NCBI GenBank assembly: GCA_002770755.1
Contig: PCQY01000032.1
Span: 18,344-52,890 of the forward strand
Origin: a candidate division WWE3 bacterium CG23_combo_of_CG06-09_8_20_14_all_40_14
GTDB lineage: Bacteria > Patescibacteriota > WWE3 > CG2-30-40-12
Direction: 5' to 3'
Length of the DNA stretch: 34,547 bases
The number at the start of each line of letters is the position of its first letter. The stretch's first letter is position 1. Positions 8,391 through 16,332 of this stretch are shown one piece after another. The notes beneath the pieces were generated by a model. That model had not been told where the DNA came from. It was given only the letters and a program-made list of their open reading frames with translations, and searched no databases. The position numbers and the translations under genes are program-made.

Positions 8391-8450
8391 CCACGCGAAG
8401 CGGGCTCGTCTAATCGCGGAAGATGCCACAGCTTTAGCCGTGGATTCTTC
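8391..8450. repeat. Two adjacent imperfect palindromes (REP/IS-end-like)
   Basis: Between ftsE and the small OB-like gene lie two potential stem-loops. The first pairs CCACGCG (8391-8397) with CGCGG (8415-8419). The second pairs GAAGA (8419-8423) with TCTTC (8446-8450) and CCAC (8426-8429) with GTGG (8440-8443) around a GCTTTAGC tip. The second resembles subterminal hairpins of IS200/IS605-type elements, but no transposase is near and no T-run follows on either strand, so it is not an intrinsic terminator. It ends two bases into the small gene's stop codon. Confidence 0.45.
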
Positions 8451-8823
8451 ACTTAAAAGAGAGAGCTTCAACTTTTAACACCGTCTCGCCAGAAATATTT
8501 CTTTCCAAAATTCCGGAGACCTCAGCATATCTGCCTTCAACGAGCTTTAGTTTAGCGTCTTCTGCGGTAAGAATGACTATTAAATTGCCGTCTTTATCCA
8601 AAAGCTCGTAAGAAGATGCTCCAGAAGGCACCACTTTTCCCGCATAAGTAACCAATCCTCTTTTGCCGGAGGGAAGTTTAATGTAACCGCTGGAACTCTC
8701 TTGAACAACAGGGGTATCTTCCACCAAAGGACTTTTTTCCTTGGGGGCAATTTTTCTAAAAAGGACAATGGAAGATAACAAAACTACTAAAGATGCGGTT
8801 AAAAGGACAACTTTCTTCTCCAT
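8449..8823 (-). CDS. Small membrane-anchored OB-fold-like protein, function unknown
   Basis: 124 residues from ATG 8823: one N-terminal transmembrane helix (MEKKVVLLTASLVVLLSSIV), a short Pro/Ser linker, then a compact beta-rich domain (about 50-124) with alternating hydrophobic strands, a DKDGN turn and a KLVEGRYAEVSGILE segment. The pattern resembles OB-fold domains such as small nucleic-acid-binding or bacterial OB proteins, but I do not recognise a named family. The frame could extend to 8853; ATG 8823 is chosen because a TATAAT box lies exactly six bases upstream and the anchor starts there. Lies between ftsE and the defence island, on the ftsE strand. Confidence 0.7.
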   Translation of the reverse strand: MEKKVVLLTASLVVLLSSIVLFRKIAPKEKSPLVEDTPVVQESSSGYIKLPSGKRGLVTYAGKVVPSGASSYELLDKDGNLIVILTAEDAKLKLVEGRYAEVSGILERNISGETVLKVEALSFK

Positions 8824-8829
8824 ATAATC

Positions 8830-8860
8830 ATTATACACTATACGCAAAATCAAAGGGCAA
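8830..8860 (-). promoter_or_regulatory. Promoter of small OB-like gene, predicted leaderless
   Basis: On the minus strand, -35 TTGCCC (8860-8855), a 19-base spacer and a perfect -10 TATAAT (8835-8830). Only six bases separate the -10 from the ATG at 8823, so transcription would start at or next to the A of ATG. Confidence 0.6.
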
Positions 8861-8872
8861 TATCAAAATTAG

Positions 8873-8886
8873 GGTTAAACCCAAAT
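8873..8886. repeat. Left copy of 14-bp inverted repeat flanking the defence island
   Basis: GGTTAAACCCAAAT here is the exact reverse complement of 16621-16634. The two copies enclose the whole plus-strand accessory block. The match is short and AT-rich; a role in insertion is inference. Confidence 0.4.
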
Positions 8887-8979
8887 TGTCCTTGAATAAT
8901 GGATTAATAGATAGTAAACTAAAGTTAGTTAGGCAACATTTTCCTCAAAAATAATTTTTCTCTTTTACTCCACCCAAAT

Positions 8980-9008
8980 TTGCCTTATTTTTCATTATTT
9001 AGTACAAT
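8980..9008 (+). promoter_or_regulatory. Promoter of DUF433 antitoxin gene, predicted leaderless
   Basis: -35 TTGCCT (8980-8985), a 17-base spacer and -10 TACAAT (9003-9008). The ATG at 9016 is seven bases beyond the -10. This decides the start, because the open frame itself reaches back to 8980, inside the promoter. Confidence 0.6.
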
Positions 9009-9015
9009 AGTGCTT

Positions 9016-9279
9016 ATGAACTACAAAGATATAATCACTATCAAACCGGGTAAACGTGGTGGCCAGCCAACCATTCGTGGTATGCGTATCACCGTTTACG
9101 ATGTTTTGAGGATGCTTGCGTCAGGCATGAGCGAAAAGAAAATTTTAAGTGACTTTCCTGAGTTAACCAAGGAGGATATTAAGGCTGTTTTGTCTTATGC
9201 CTCGGAAAGAGAGCATTCTTTGACTACCGCAAACCATGAAGTTACTCTTAGATCAAAACATCTCACGCAAGCTCGTTAA
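9016..9279 (+). CDS. DUF433 family antitoxin
   Basis: 87 residues from ATG 9016. It carries the DUF433 pattern: an early GGQPTIRGMRITVYDVLRML (about 15-34) and SDFPELTKEDIKAVLSYA (about 45-62). DUF433 proteins are winged-helix, VapB-like DNA-binding antitoxins usually encoded just before a DUF5615 PIN-like toxin. That partner does follow, overlapping by 44 bases in another frame. The antitoxin probably represses its own promoter and binds the toxin; both are family knowledge, not visible here. First gene of the plus-strand accessory block. It is intact, while the toxin frame is broken. Confidence 0.87.
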   Translation: MNYKDIITIKPGKRGGQPTIRGMRITVYDVLRMLASGMSEKKILSDFPELTKEDIKAVLSYASEREHSLTTANHEVTLRSKHLTQAR

Positions 9280-9568
9280 AGAGTTTGAAGATTTGTTTCC
9301 AAGATCAAACCATGTTTACCTTCTTGATTTACAGAAGGCTTCTGATGAGGAAATATAGAATTACGCTCGTAATAATGGCTTTACCATCGTAACTCAGGAC
9401 TCAGATTTCAACGAAAGAAGCCTCGTTTACGGATATCCGCCTAAAGTAATTTGGCTTCGGACCGGTAACATTTCCACTCAAAATATCAAGCGCTTGTTGA
9501 AGAAACACAGTCAAGATATTTTATTGTTTGAAAAAGATAAAACCCTGGGCTGTCTGCAAATTTACTAG
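9236..9568 (+). pseudogene. DUF5615 PIN-like toxin, interrupted by an in-frame TAG
   Basis: The 110-codon frame from ATG 9236 reads as a PIN-like toxin of the DUF5615/Mut7-C type: KLLLDQNIS at the start (Asp6 is the expected first acidic residue), then SDEEI, NYARNNGFTIVTQDSDF with the central acidic pair, and a C-terminal LRTGN segment. A single TAG at 9356-9358 (codon 41) falls just after SDEEI, where family members usually carry Trp, so one TGG-to-TAG change explains it. The frame is otherwise open to the TAG at 9566-9568. The first 40 codons lack most of the nuclease centre, so no active toxin is expected unless TAG is suppressed. Sequencing error is possible. Confidence 0.8.
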
Positions 9569-9611
9569 TTTCAAGGAGGGAAAAAATAAGGCAACTTCCC
9601 ATAATACCGAA

Positions 9612-9677
9612 ACATTAGGCAAAATCGCTCGCTTTGCTCGCTAAGTTCCTCCTTTGGAGGAAGATTTTGCTTAATGT
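9612..9677. repeat. Long palindromic element (MITE-like hairpin)
   Basis: ACATTAGGCAAAATC (9612-9626) and GATTTTGCTTAATGT (9663-9677) are inverted with a single mismatch over 15 bases. Inside sits a second perfect stem, TTCCTCC (9646-9652) with GGAGGAA (9656-9662) and a TTT loop. The outer loop also holds a GCTCGC repeat. It lies in the 209-base gap between the broken toxin and the RadC fusion gene. No open frame or transposase is present; it may be a small non-autonomous element or a structured leader. Confidence 0.55.
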
Positions 9678-9777
9678 GCGGCGGCTACGCTTCGCTTGCC
9701 TTGTTAGTCGCTCAGAAAACGATTTATTTATAAGGGGAAAACGAATACAATAATACTGCTTAACATGAAAATAATTT

Positions 9778-11586
9778 ATGCCGAAAATTAAGGATATACC
9801 AAAAATTGATCGCCCAAGAGAAAGGTTTCTTAAAAAAGGGGCAGACGCACTTTCAAAGAGTGATCTTTTGGCGATTCTTTTAGGTAGCGGGATTAGGGGG
9901 AAAAATGTTAGGCAACTTTCGGAGAGTATTATTAAAAAATTCGGTAAAAACTTTTTGAATATAACTGTTGATGATCTTTTAGAAATTTCGGGCATTGGCC
10001 AAGCTAAAGCATTACAAATCGTTTCTGCAATTTCTTTGGTAAAAAGATTCTATGCGGATGAAAAATCAAACGAGATTATTATTAAAAATTCCCAAGATGT
10101 TTTATCTCTTACTTATGACTTAAGGGATAAGAAAAAAGAACATTTGCTTTGTTTGTATCTTAATGCAAGAAATTCCCTACTCAAAAAAGAAATTATCAGC
10201 GTAGGTTTGCTAGATAAAGCATTACTCCATCCAAGAGAAATTTTTTATCCTGCGATAGAATTAAATGCAGCCAGTGTTATTTTGATACACAATCACCCAT
10301 CAGGTGACTCTTCGCCAAGCGAAAAAGATATTGAAGTCGTTGAAAAAATTGTACAAGCGGGCGAAATAATGGGTATTCCCATTATTGATTTCATTATTCT
10401 CTCCGAGAATGATCATTACAGTTTTCACGAAAAACTAAAAAAGCAAAAGGGTGGTTTTGATTATGTTGCAGACGGAATACAGGGAACTCTTTTCGCCTTG
10501 CTTGAAATTGAAAAACCAGCCTACGAGGTAACGACTATACAAAAAATTGACAAACCCTATTTCCACTTTTCAAAAGCTCAAAATAATACCTTCCAATTGC
10601 AGAATAGAAGATATTTGGGCAATAAATATAAACTGCTCGGATTTATTGAAGATATTGTTGCTGAAAAATGCAATGGAATAAAATCATTTTGTGATATTTT
10701 TGCAGGTACTGGTGTTGTCGGAGAAAGATTTAATAAACCAGAAATAAAAATCATTTCTAATGATTTCCTTTTTACAAATTATGTTTGTCTGAAAGCGTTT
10801 CTTGGTACGAGTTCACCTATTCAGAATGTCACAGATAAAATTGATATTCTCAATAGTTTAAAAACTGCCCAAGATAATTATTTTTCAAAATACTTTGGTA
10901 ATACCTATTTTTCACTTGAAAATGCTAGAAAGATTGGGGCAATCCGTGGAGAAATAGAAAGAATTGCCGAAACGGAAGAAGAAAAAAACATTCTCATCTG
11001 TTCCTTAATTTATGCTGTTGATAAGGTTGCAAATACAGTCGGACATTATGACGCTTTTCGTAAAGATTTAGACATGCTACAGCCAGTAAAACTTTTAGCC
11101 CCAAATATTGACCACTTAAATAATGGAAATAACGATATTTACAAAGAAGACGCAAATATCTTGATTAGAAAAATTGTTTGCGATGTTTTATACATAGATC
11201 CGCCCTATAACTCGCGTCAATATTCAGATGCCTATCATTTACTGGAAAATTTAGCTGAATGGAAAAAACCTAATGTTGAAGGAGTGGCAAAAAAAATGGA
11301 TCGCTCTCACATAAAAAGTTCCTACTGTCTTAAAAATGCTACACAGGCATTTGAGGACTTGATTAAAAATGCAAATTGCAAACATATATTATTGTCTTAT
11401 AATAATACTGGGGATTCAAAGGATGGACGGTCCAATGCTAGAATAAACGACAACGATATTTTACGAATATTAAAAAACAAAGGTGAAGTAGAAATTTTCG
11501 AAAGAGATTACAAGGCTTTCACTGCTGGAAAAAGCAATGGCGATGGAAACGCCGAACGAATTTTTTATTGTAATGTAACAAAATAA
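9778..11586 (+). CDS. RadC (JAMM)-D12 class adenine DNA methyltransferase fusion
   Basis: 602 residues. The N-terminal part (1-225) is a full RadC/UPF0758 protein: RPRERFLKKGADALS (12-26), a helix-hairpin-helix ISGIGQAKA (about 70-78), and the JAMM metal motif HNHPSGDSSPSEKD (171-184). The C-terminal part (about 275-602) is a D12-class N6-adenine methyltransferase resembling M.FokI: RYLGNKYKLL (278-287), SAM motif FCDIFAGTG (304-312), catalytic motif DPPYNSRQY (474-482) followed by YHLLENLA. Here RadC is joined in one reading frame to the modification enzyme of a restriction system. It is followed after two bases by an AlwI-family endonuclease and then a second methylase. An asymmetric type IIS site needs each strand methylated by its own enzyme, which fits two methylases. 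The role of the RadC half is unknown; a DNA-repair or nuclease accessory role is conjecture. Confidence 0.9.
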   Translation: MPKIKDIPKIDRPRERFLKKGADALSKSDLLAILLGSGIRGKNVRQLSESIIKKFGKNFLNITVDDLLEISGIGQAKALQIVSAISLVKRFYADEKSNEIIIKNSQDVLSLTYDLRDKKKEHLLCLYLNARNSLLKKEIISVGLLDKALLHPREIFYPAIELNAASVILIHNHPSGDSSPSEKDIEVVEKIVQAGEIMGIPIIDFIILSENDHYSFHEKLKKQKGGFDYVADGIQGTLFALLEIEKPAYEVTTIQKIDKPYFHFSKAQNNTFQLQNRRYLGNKYKLLGFIEDIVAEKCNGIKSFCDIFAGTGVVGERFNKPEIKIISNDFLFTNYVCLKAFLGTSSPIQNVTDKIDILNSLKTAQDNYFSKYFGNTYFSLENARKIGAIRGEIERIAETEEEKNILICSLIYAVDKVANTVGHYDAFRKDLDMLQPVKLLAPNIDHLNNGNNDIYKEDANILIRKIVCDVLYIDPPYNSRQYSDAYHLLENLAEWKKPNVEGVAKKMDRSHIKSSYCLKNATQAFEDLIKNANCKHILLSYNNTGDSKDGRSNARINDNDILRILKNKGEVEIFERDYKAFTAGKSNGDGNAERIFYCNVTK

Positions 11587-11588
11587 TT

Positions 11589-13406
11589 ATGAAAAAACCT
11601 TGGTCGATTACTACAACACTAAGAAATCCCGAAAGATTGAGAGATTTTTTAATTGTTTTGAAACAGCTTGAAAATTGCAAGTGGGATTTAGAAAGTCAGA
11701 GAAAATATCAAATTCTTTTGATAAAAGAAAGGGTTTATGGCTATGGAATCAATCAATTCTACAATGGATTATCACAAGAACAAATTGATTTAATTGATGA
11801 TCAAACAAAAATAATTACTTTTGAACAAGCCGAAACGATTTTTAATGTTAAAAACTACGAAGATCCTTCGATGAGAGGACGGCAATCAATAAATCCTCTT
11901 AAAAAATTCGGTCTTGTTGTCGTTAAAGACGAAAAAATCTGTATAACCAGCTTAGGAAAACTATTTTTAAAAGACGATTTCGATCTTGGTGAAATATTTT
12001 TTAAAAGTTTTATCAAGTGGCAAATTCCAAATCCTGATAGTGATGACTATAAACTTGAAGACGGATACAACATAGAACCATTTGTTGGCGTTCTTCATCT
12101 TATCCAGAGAGTAAATGAAAAATCAAGAAAATCAGGAGAAAAAGAAAAAGGAATTAGCAAAGAAGAATTTTCTTTATTTTGCCCAACCCTTGTTAATTAT
12201 GAAGATATAGAAATTTATTCTGAAAAAATTATCGCACTACGAAAAGACCTTAAAGACAAACCGAAACAAGAGCAAAAAATAATCCGAGATAAGTATAAAA
12301 AAACTTTCGCACGAGAATTTCTAGGTAAATCAAATAACACAGAAATTCAAAAACTACTAAAAAATCTCAGAGACTACGGAGATAACGCTATCAGATACTT
12401 CCGCCTAACTCGCTATATTTATATACGGGGTGGTGGTTTTTATATTGATCTGGAGCCGAGAAGATCGGTTGAAATCAATGCTTTGTTGGATTTTGATAAT
12501 GCTCAATCAAAGACCTTTGAATCAAAAGAGCAATACTTAGACTATATTTCTGACATCTCTGAGCCAAAACTACCGTGGGAAACTAAAGAAAAACTTATTG
12601 AAATTGCCATAAAATTACTTGAAGACATAAAGTTGTTTGAACGAGAAACAAGGGTAACACCGAAAGTATTTTTGGATTATCAAAAACTGGGTGAAGATGG
12701 ATTGAAAAAATTTATCAACGATCTGAGAAACTATAGAAGAGAGCTACAAGACAAACAAAACCATCAAAAATCACAAGACACAGAACAAATTAAATCCTAC
12801 ATTCAAGAATTTGAAAATATTTTTGAATCTGAAGACAGACCAATACTGCTTGAAAAATTATCATCACTAGGTCTGAATGCCCTGAACGATGCATTAAGAA
12901 TACAGCCAAACTATCCAGTCGGAGATGATAACGAACCAACATTTACCGCACCAGCAAACACGCCAGATATTGAGTGTTTTTATCAAAGTTTTAATGCTAT
13001 TTGTGAGGTAACAATGCTAACGGGCAGAGATCAATGGTATAACGAGGGGCAACCAGTGATGAGACATTTAAGAGATTTTGAAAATAAACATAGCGACAAA
13101 ACTACATATTGTTTGTTTATTGCTCCCCAAATGCACAGAGATACTATAAACACCTTTTGGACAGCCATAAAATACGAATACGAGGGCAATAAACAAAGAA
13201 TAATCCCTTTATCAATAAATAATTTCGTATCTCTTTTAAAAGTGCTCGTTCAGATAAAAACGGAGAATAAATTTTTAAAGCACAGCGAAATTGCTCGCCT
13301 ATACAATGAAATAATTAATTCATCGAACTCTTTTAGTGATTCAGACGGATGGCTTAGAAATATTCCAAATGCCATTTCGTCATGGCAAAAAAGCCTAAAT
13401 TTTTAA
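11589..13406 (+). CDS. AlwI/BstNBI-family type IIS restriction endonuclease
   Basis: 605 residues, close to the length of Nt.BstNBI and BspD6I. It opens with KPWSITTTLRNPERLRDFL (3-21), the family hallmark, followed by a recognition part (about 20-300) and a C-terminal PD-(D/E)XK-like cleavage part. Candidate catalytic residues are Glu422, Asp460 (PDIEC), Glu473 (CEVTML), Glu486 and His493. Their spacing equals that of the catalytic residues I recall for BstNBI/BspD6I, offset by four. Family members recognise GASTC- or GGATC-like asymmetric sites and cut a few bases away; some cut only one strand unless a small second subunit is present. Nothing here fixes the site or whether it nicks or cuts. 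Sits between two methylase genes with gaps of two and three bases, so one operon. Confidence 0.87.
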   Translation: MKKPWSITTTLRNPERLRDFLIVLKQLENCKWDLESQRKYQILLIKERVYGYGINQFYNGLSQEQIDLIDDQTKIITFEQAETIFNVKNYEDPSMRGRQSINPLKKFGLVVVKDEKICITSLGKLFLKDDFDLGEIFFKSFIKWQIPNPDSDDYKLEDGYNIEPFVGVLHLIQRVNEKSRKSGEKEKGISKEEFSLFCPTLVNYEDIEIYSEKIIALRKDLKDKPKQEQKIIRDKYKKTFAREFLGKSNNTEIQKLLKNLRDYGDNAIRYFRLTRYIYIRGGGFYIDLEPRRSVEINALLDFDNAQSKTFESKEQYLDYISDISEPKLPWETKEKLIEIAIKLLEDIKLFERETRVTPKVFLDYQKLGEDGLKKFINDLRNYRRELQDKQNHQKSQDTEQIKSYIQEFENIFESEDRPILLEKLSSLGLNALNDALRIQPNYPVGDDNEPTFTAPANTPDIECFYQSFNAICEVTMLTGRDQWYNEGQPVMRHLRDFENKHSDKTTYCLFIAPQMHRDTINTFWTAIKYEYEGNKQRIIPLSINNFVSLLKVLVQIKTENKFLKHSEIARLYNEIINSSNSFSDSDGWLRNIPNAISSWQKSLNF

Positions 13407-13409
13407 CCT

Positions 13410-14186
13410 ATGAGTATGAAAAAAAATATTATCTACAACGACGATTGCATAAACATACTCAATACAAAGATTGATAAGAGTTCTATTGATCTTGTCTTTG
13501 CCGATCCTCCATATAACTTGTCTGGCAATGGACTAACATGGAAAGGTAATAAGACTGGTGGCGATTGGTATATGGTAAATGAAGCATGGGACAAAATGAC
13601 TGCCCCCGAATATCTACAATTTACAAGAAAATGGATCGGAGCTTGCCATAAAGTTTTAAAAGACACCGGCTCAATCTACATCGCATGCAGTTATCACAAC
13701 ATTGGAGAAGTAATGATTGTTCTTAAACAGCTTGATTTCAAAGTAAATAACATCATTACTTGGTATAAAACAAACGCGATGCCGAATATGACAAGGAGGG
13801 TGTTTACCCACGCAACAGAATTTGTAATTTGGGCTGTCAAAGGTAGTGGCTGGACTTTTAATTATAAAAAAATTAAAGAAATAAATCCTGAAAAACAAAA
13901 AGACGGGACAGAAAAACAAATGCGTGATTTTTGGGAATTACCCTTAGTTCAAGGCAAAGAAAGAGTACGGGGCAAAGATGGAAAAGCTCTGCATCCAACG
14001 CAAAAACCCGAAGAAATGCTAAAAAGAATTATTTTAGCAAGTTCCAACGAAGGCGATACTGTTTTAGATCCATTTTTAGGAAGCGGAACAACCGCCGTTG
14101 TGGCTCAAAAATATGGTCGCAAATGGATTGGGATTGAGAGAGAAAAACAGTATGTGGAAATTTCTAAAAAAAGATTGGGGATATAA
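13410..14186 (+). CDS. Beta-class DNA methyltransferase (probably N6-adenine)
   Basis: 258 residues. Motif order is that of beta-class enzymes: catalytic DPPYNL (32-37) near the N-terminus, HPTQKP (195-200) and the SAM-binding DPFLGSGTT (220-228) near the C-terminus. DPPY favours N6-adenine methylation. Third gene of the operon after the RadC-methylase fusion and the AlwI-family nuclease; it likely protects the second strand of the asymmetric site. ATG at 13410 and a second ATG at 13416 (MKKNIIYND) are both plausible starts. Confidence 0.9.
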   Translation: MSMKKNIIYNDDCINILNTKIDKSSIDLVFADPPYNLSGNGLTWKGNKTGGDWYMVNEAWDKMTAPEYLQFTRKWIGACHKVLKDTGSIYIACSYHNIGEVMIVLKQLDFKVNNIITWYKTNAMPNMTRRVFTHATEFVIWAVKGSGWTFNYKKIKEINPEKQKDGTEKQMRDFWELPLVQGKERVRGKDGKALHPTQKPEEMLKRIILASSNEGDTVLDPFLGSGTTAVVAQKYGRKWIGIEREKQYVEISKKRLGI

Positions 14187-14244
14187 ATATAGGGTACTTT
14201 TTAAAAAACATCACTAAAAAATAGTATTAAATTCAAATAATTCT

Positions 14245-16332
14245 ATGAAAGCAACCGAAGCAAAATTAGTCGACTTTCTAAAAAAATCACCTCAATTCAT
14301 TATTCCTATTTACCAACGAACATACAGTTGGAACGAAAAGGAGTGTCTTCAGCTGTGGAAAGATATTTTACATACCGGAAGTAATGATAAAATCACCGCG
14401 CATTTTGTTGGATCTATCGTTTATGTAGAAAAGGGGCTTTATTCTGTCTCGAGCCAATCTTCATTACTTGTAATTGATGGACAACAAAGACTTACCACGG
14501 TATCGCTAATAATAGAGGCGCTCGCTCGCGCCCTCGGTGAGAGCGAACCAATCGAGGGATTTTCGGCAAAAAAACTTCGCAATTATTTTCTGCTCAATCC
14601 ACTTGAAGAAGGAGAAAAGAAATACAAACTTATCCTGTCGCAAACTGATAAAATAACATTGACATCACTACTCGATCAAAATTCATACCCAAAAGACTTT
14701 TCCGTGAGAGTGAAAGCTAATTTTGATTTTTTTAGCGAAAAAATTGCCGAAGAAAAAGACAATCTACTGGCGGTCTGCAAAGGGTTGGCGAAACTTATTA
14801 TCGTAGATATTTCTCTTAATCGTGACCAAGATAATCCGCAATTAATATTTGAGAGTCTAAATTCAACGGGTCGTGAATTAAGCCAAGCTGATTTGATTCG
14901 AAATTTTATACTTATGGGACTAGAACAGGAACTCCAGTCCAAACTGTATGATCAATATTGGCGACCAATGGAAATAGATTTTGGCCAAGAGGGTTATGCT
15001 GTTTATTTTGACGGCTTTATGAGGCACTATCTCACAGTGAAAACTGGCGTAATTCCGAAAGAACATGAAGTGTATGAAGCGTTTAAGCAATATGCACACT
15101 CACCAGAAATATCCAGTATCGGAGCACTTGTTTCTGATATTAGAACTTTCGCCGGGCATTACTGCGCTATGGCACTTGGCACAGAAACTAATCAGGAACT
15201 TAAAATAGCGTTTCATGACCTCCGAGAATTAAAAGTTGATGTTGCATTTCCTTTTTTATTAGAAATTTACAATGACTATAAAAAAGAGCTTTTATCTACC
15301 GATGAATTATTAAAAATTGTACGACTTATAGAAAACTATGTTTTTCGACGCGCTATATGCGGAATTCCAACTAACTCAATGAATAAAACTTTTGGGAATT
15401 TTTCTCGCAACTTAAGAAAGGACAGATATTTAGAGAGTGTTCAGGCAATTTTTATGCTTCTCCCATCTTATCGCCGTTTTCCTGATGATGAAGAATTTAA
15501 ACGAGAAATCAAGGTTAAGGATGTCTATAATTTTCGTAGCCGAAGTTATTGGTTGCGTCGATTAGAAAATTACGACAGAAAAGAGCGTGTCCCTGTGGAC
15601 GAATACACGATTGAGCATATCATGCCCCAGAATGAGAATTTATCTGCAACATGGAAAACAGCACTAGGTTCTGAATGGGAACGCATTCAAAAAACATATC
15701 TTCATACATTGGGCAATCTTACTTTAACGGGTTACAATTCAGAATATAGCGACAGGCCGTTTATTGAAAAGCGAAACATGGAAGGCGGCTTTTCAGAAAG
15801 CCCGCTAAAACTAAATAAGTCTATTGCCAATAAAGACACATGGACAGAACAAGATATATTAGAACGCGCCGAGACTCTATCGGTACAAGCGATTAATGTT
15901 TGGTTTGCACCAAAAATAGAAAATAGTGTATTAGAGACTTATAAATCTAAAACGGAAGTGACTGAATATAGCATTGAAGATCATCCATATCTTGCATCTG
16001 AACCAATGCAAAGTGTATTTAATGAATTTCGTAAGCAAGTATTAGCACTCGATCCATGCGTAACTGAAACAATTTTGAAATTATATGTTGCATATAAGGC
16101 GGAAACTAATTTTGTCGATATTGTACCGCAAGCAAAAAGACTACGCCTTTCATTAAATGTAACATTTGCAGAAATCAATGACCCAAAAGGCTTGTGCAAA
16201 GATGTTTCAGCACTTGGACGCTGGGGCAATAGCAATGTTGAAGTTGGTCTCTCGAAAATTGAAGAAATCCCTTATGTTATGAGTTTGGTACGCCAAGCAT
16301 TTGAAAAGCAAATGGGGCAGGAAGTAGATTAA
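14245..16332 (+). CDS. DUF262-DUF1524 (GmrSD-like) nuclease with C-terminal DUF5655
   Basis: 695 residues. N-terminal DUF262 (about 1-230): IPIYQRTYSW (20-29) and the nucleotide-binding DGQQR (78-82), then FESLNSTG (202-209). DUF1524 HNH-type nuclease (about 400-550): EHIMPQ (457-462) and GNLTLTGYN (490-498). C-terminal DUF5655 (about 590-690): YVAYKAETNFV and RWGNSNVEV. This architecture matches single-chain GmrSD-type type IV restriction enzymes, which cut DNA with modified cytosines, and is related to BrxU and SspE-type effectors; all use a DUF262 NTPase to control a DUF1524 nuclease. It follows the type IIS operon after 58 AT-rich bases and closes the island. Which modification it senses cannot be told. 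Catalytic residues look intact. Confidence 0.9.
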   Translation: MKATEAKLVDFLKKSPQFIIPIYQRTYSWNEKECLQLWKDILHTGSNDKITAHFVGSIVYVEKGLYSVSSQSSLLVIDGQQRLTTVSLIIEALARALGESEPIEGFSAKKLRNYFLLNPLEEGEKKYKLILSQTDKITLTSLLDQNSYPKDFSVRVKANFDFFSEKIAEEKDNLLAVCKGLAKLIIVDISLNRDQDNPQLIFESLNSTGRELSQADLIRNFILMGLEQELQSKLYDQYWRPMEIDFGQEGYAVYFDGFMRHYLTVKTGVIPKEHEVYEAFKQYAHSPEISSIGALVSDIRTFAGHYCAMALGTETNQELKIAFHDLRELKVDVAFPFLLEIYNDYKKELLSTDELLKIVRLIENYVFRRAICGIPTNSMNKTFGNFSRNLRKDRYLESVQAIFMLLPSYRRFPDDEEFKREIKVKDVYNFRSRSYWLRRLENYDRKERVPVDEYTIEHIMPQNENLSATWKTALGSEWERIQKTYLHTLGNLTLTGYNSEYSDRPFIEKRNMEGGFSESPLKLNKSIANKDTWTEQDILERAETLSVQAINVWFAPKIENSVLETYKSKTEVTEYSIEDHPYLASEPMQSVFNEFRKQVLALDPCVTETILKLYVAYKAETNFVDIVPQAKRLRLSLNVTFAEINDPKGLCKDVSALGRWGNSNVEVGLSKIEEIPYVMSLVRQAFEKQMGQEVD

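Noticed and set aside
8391-8450. Intrinsic terminator for the small OB-like gene.
   Set aside because: Stem-loops are present, but no T-run follows on the minus strand.
8980-9015. Upstream start of the DUF433 gene giving 99 residues.
   Set aside because: The extra codons overlap a -35/-10 promoter and lack family similarity; ATG 9016 fits both promoter spacing and the domain.
9612-9730. Possible integron attC site: long imperfect palindrome followed by TTGTTAG.
   Set aside because: No matching inverse core at the left end and no integrase or gene cassette pattern nearby.
9615-9995. 126-codon minus-strand open frame.
   Set aside because: It lies antisense to the clear RadC start and has no recognisable domain; it is a shadow.
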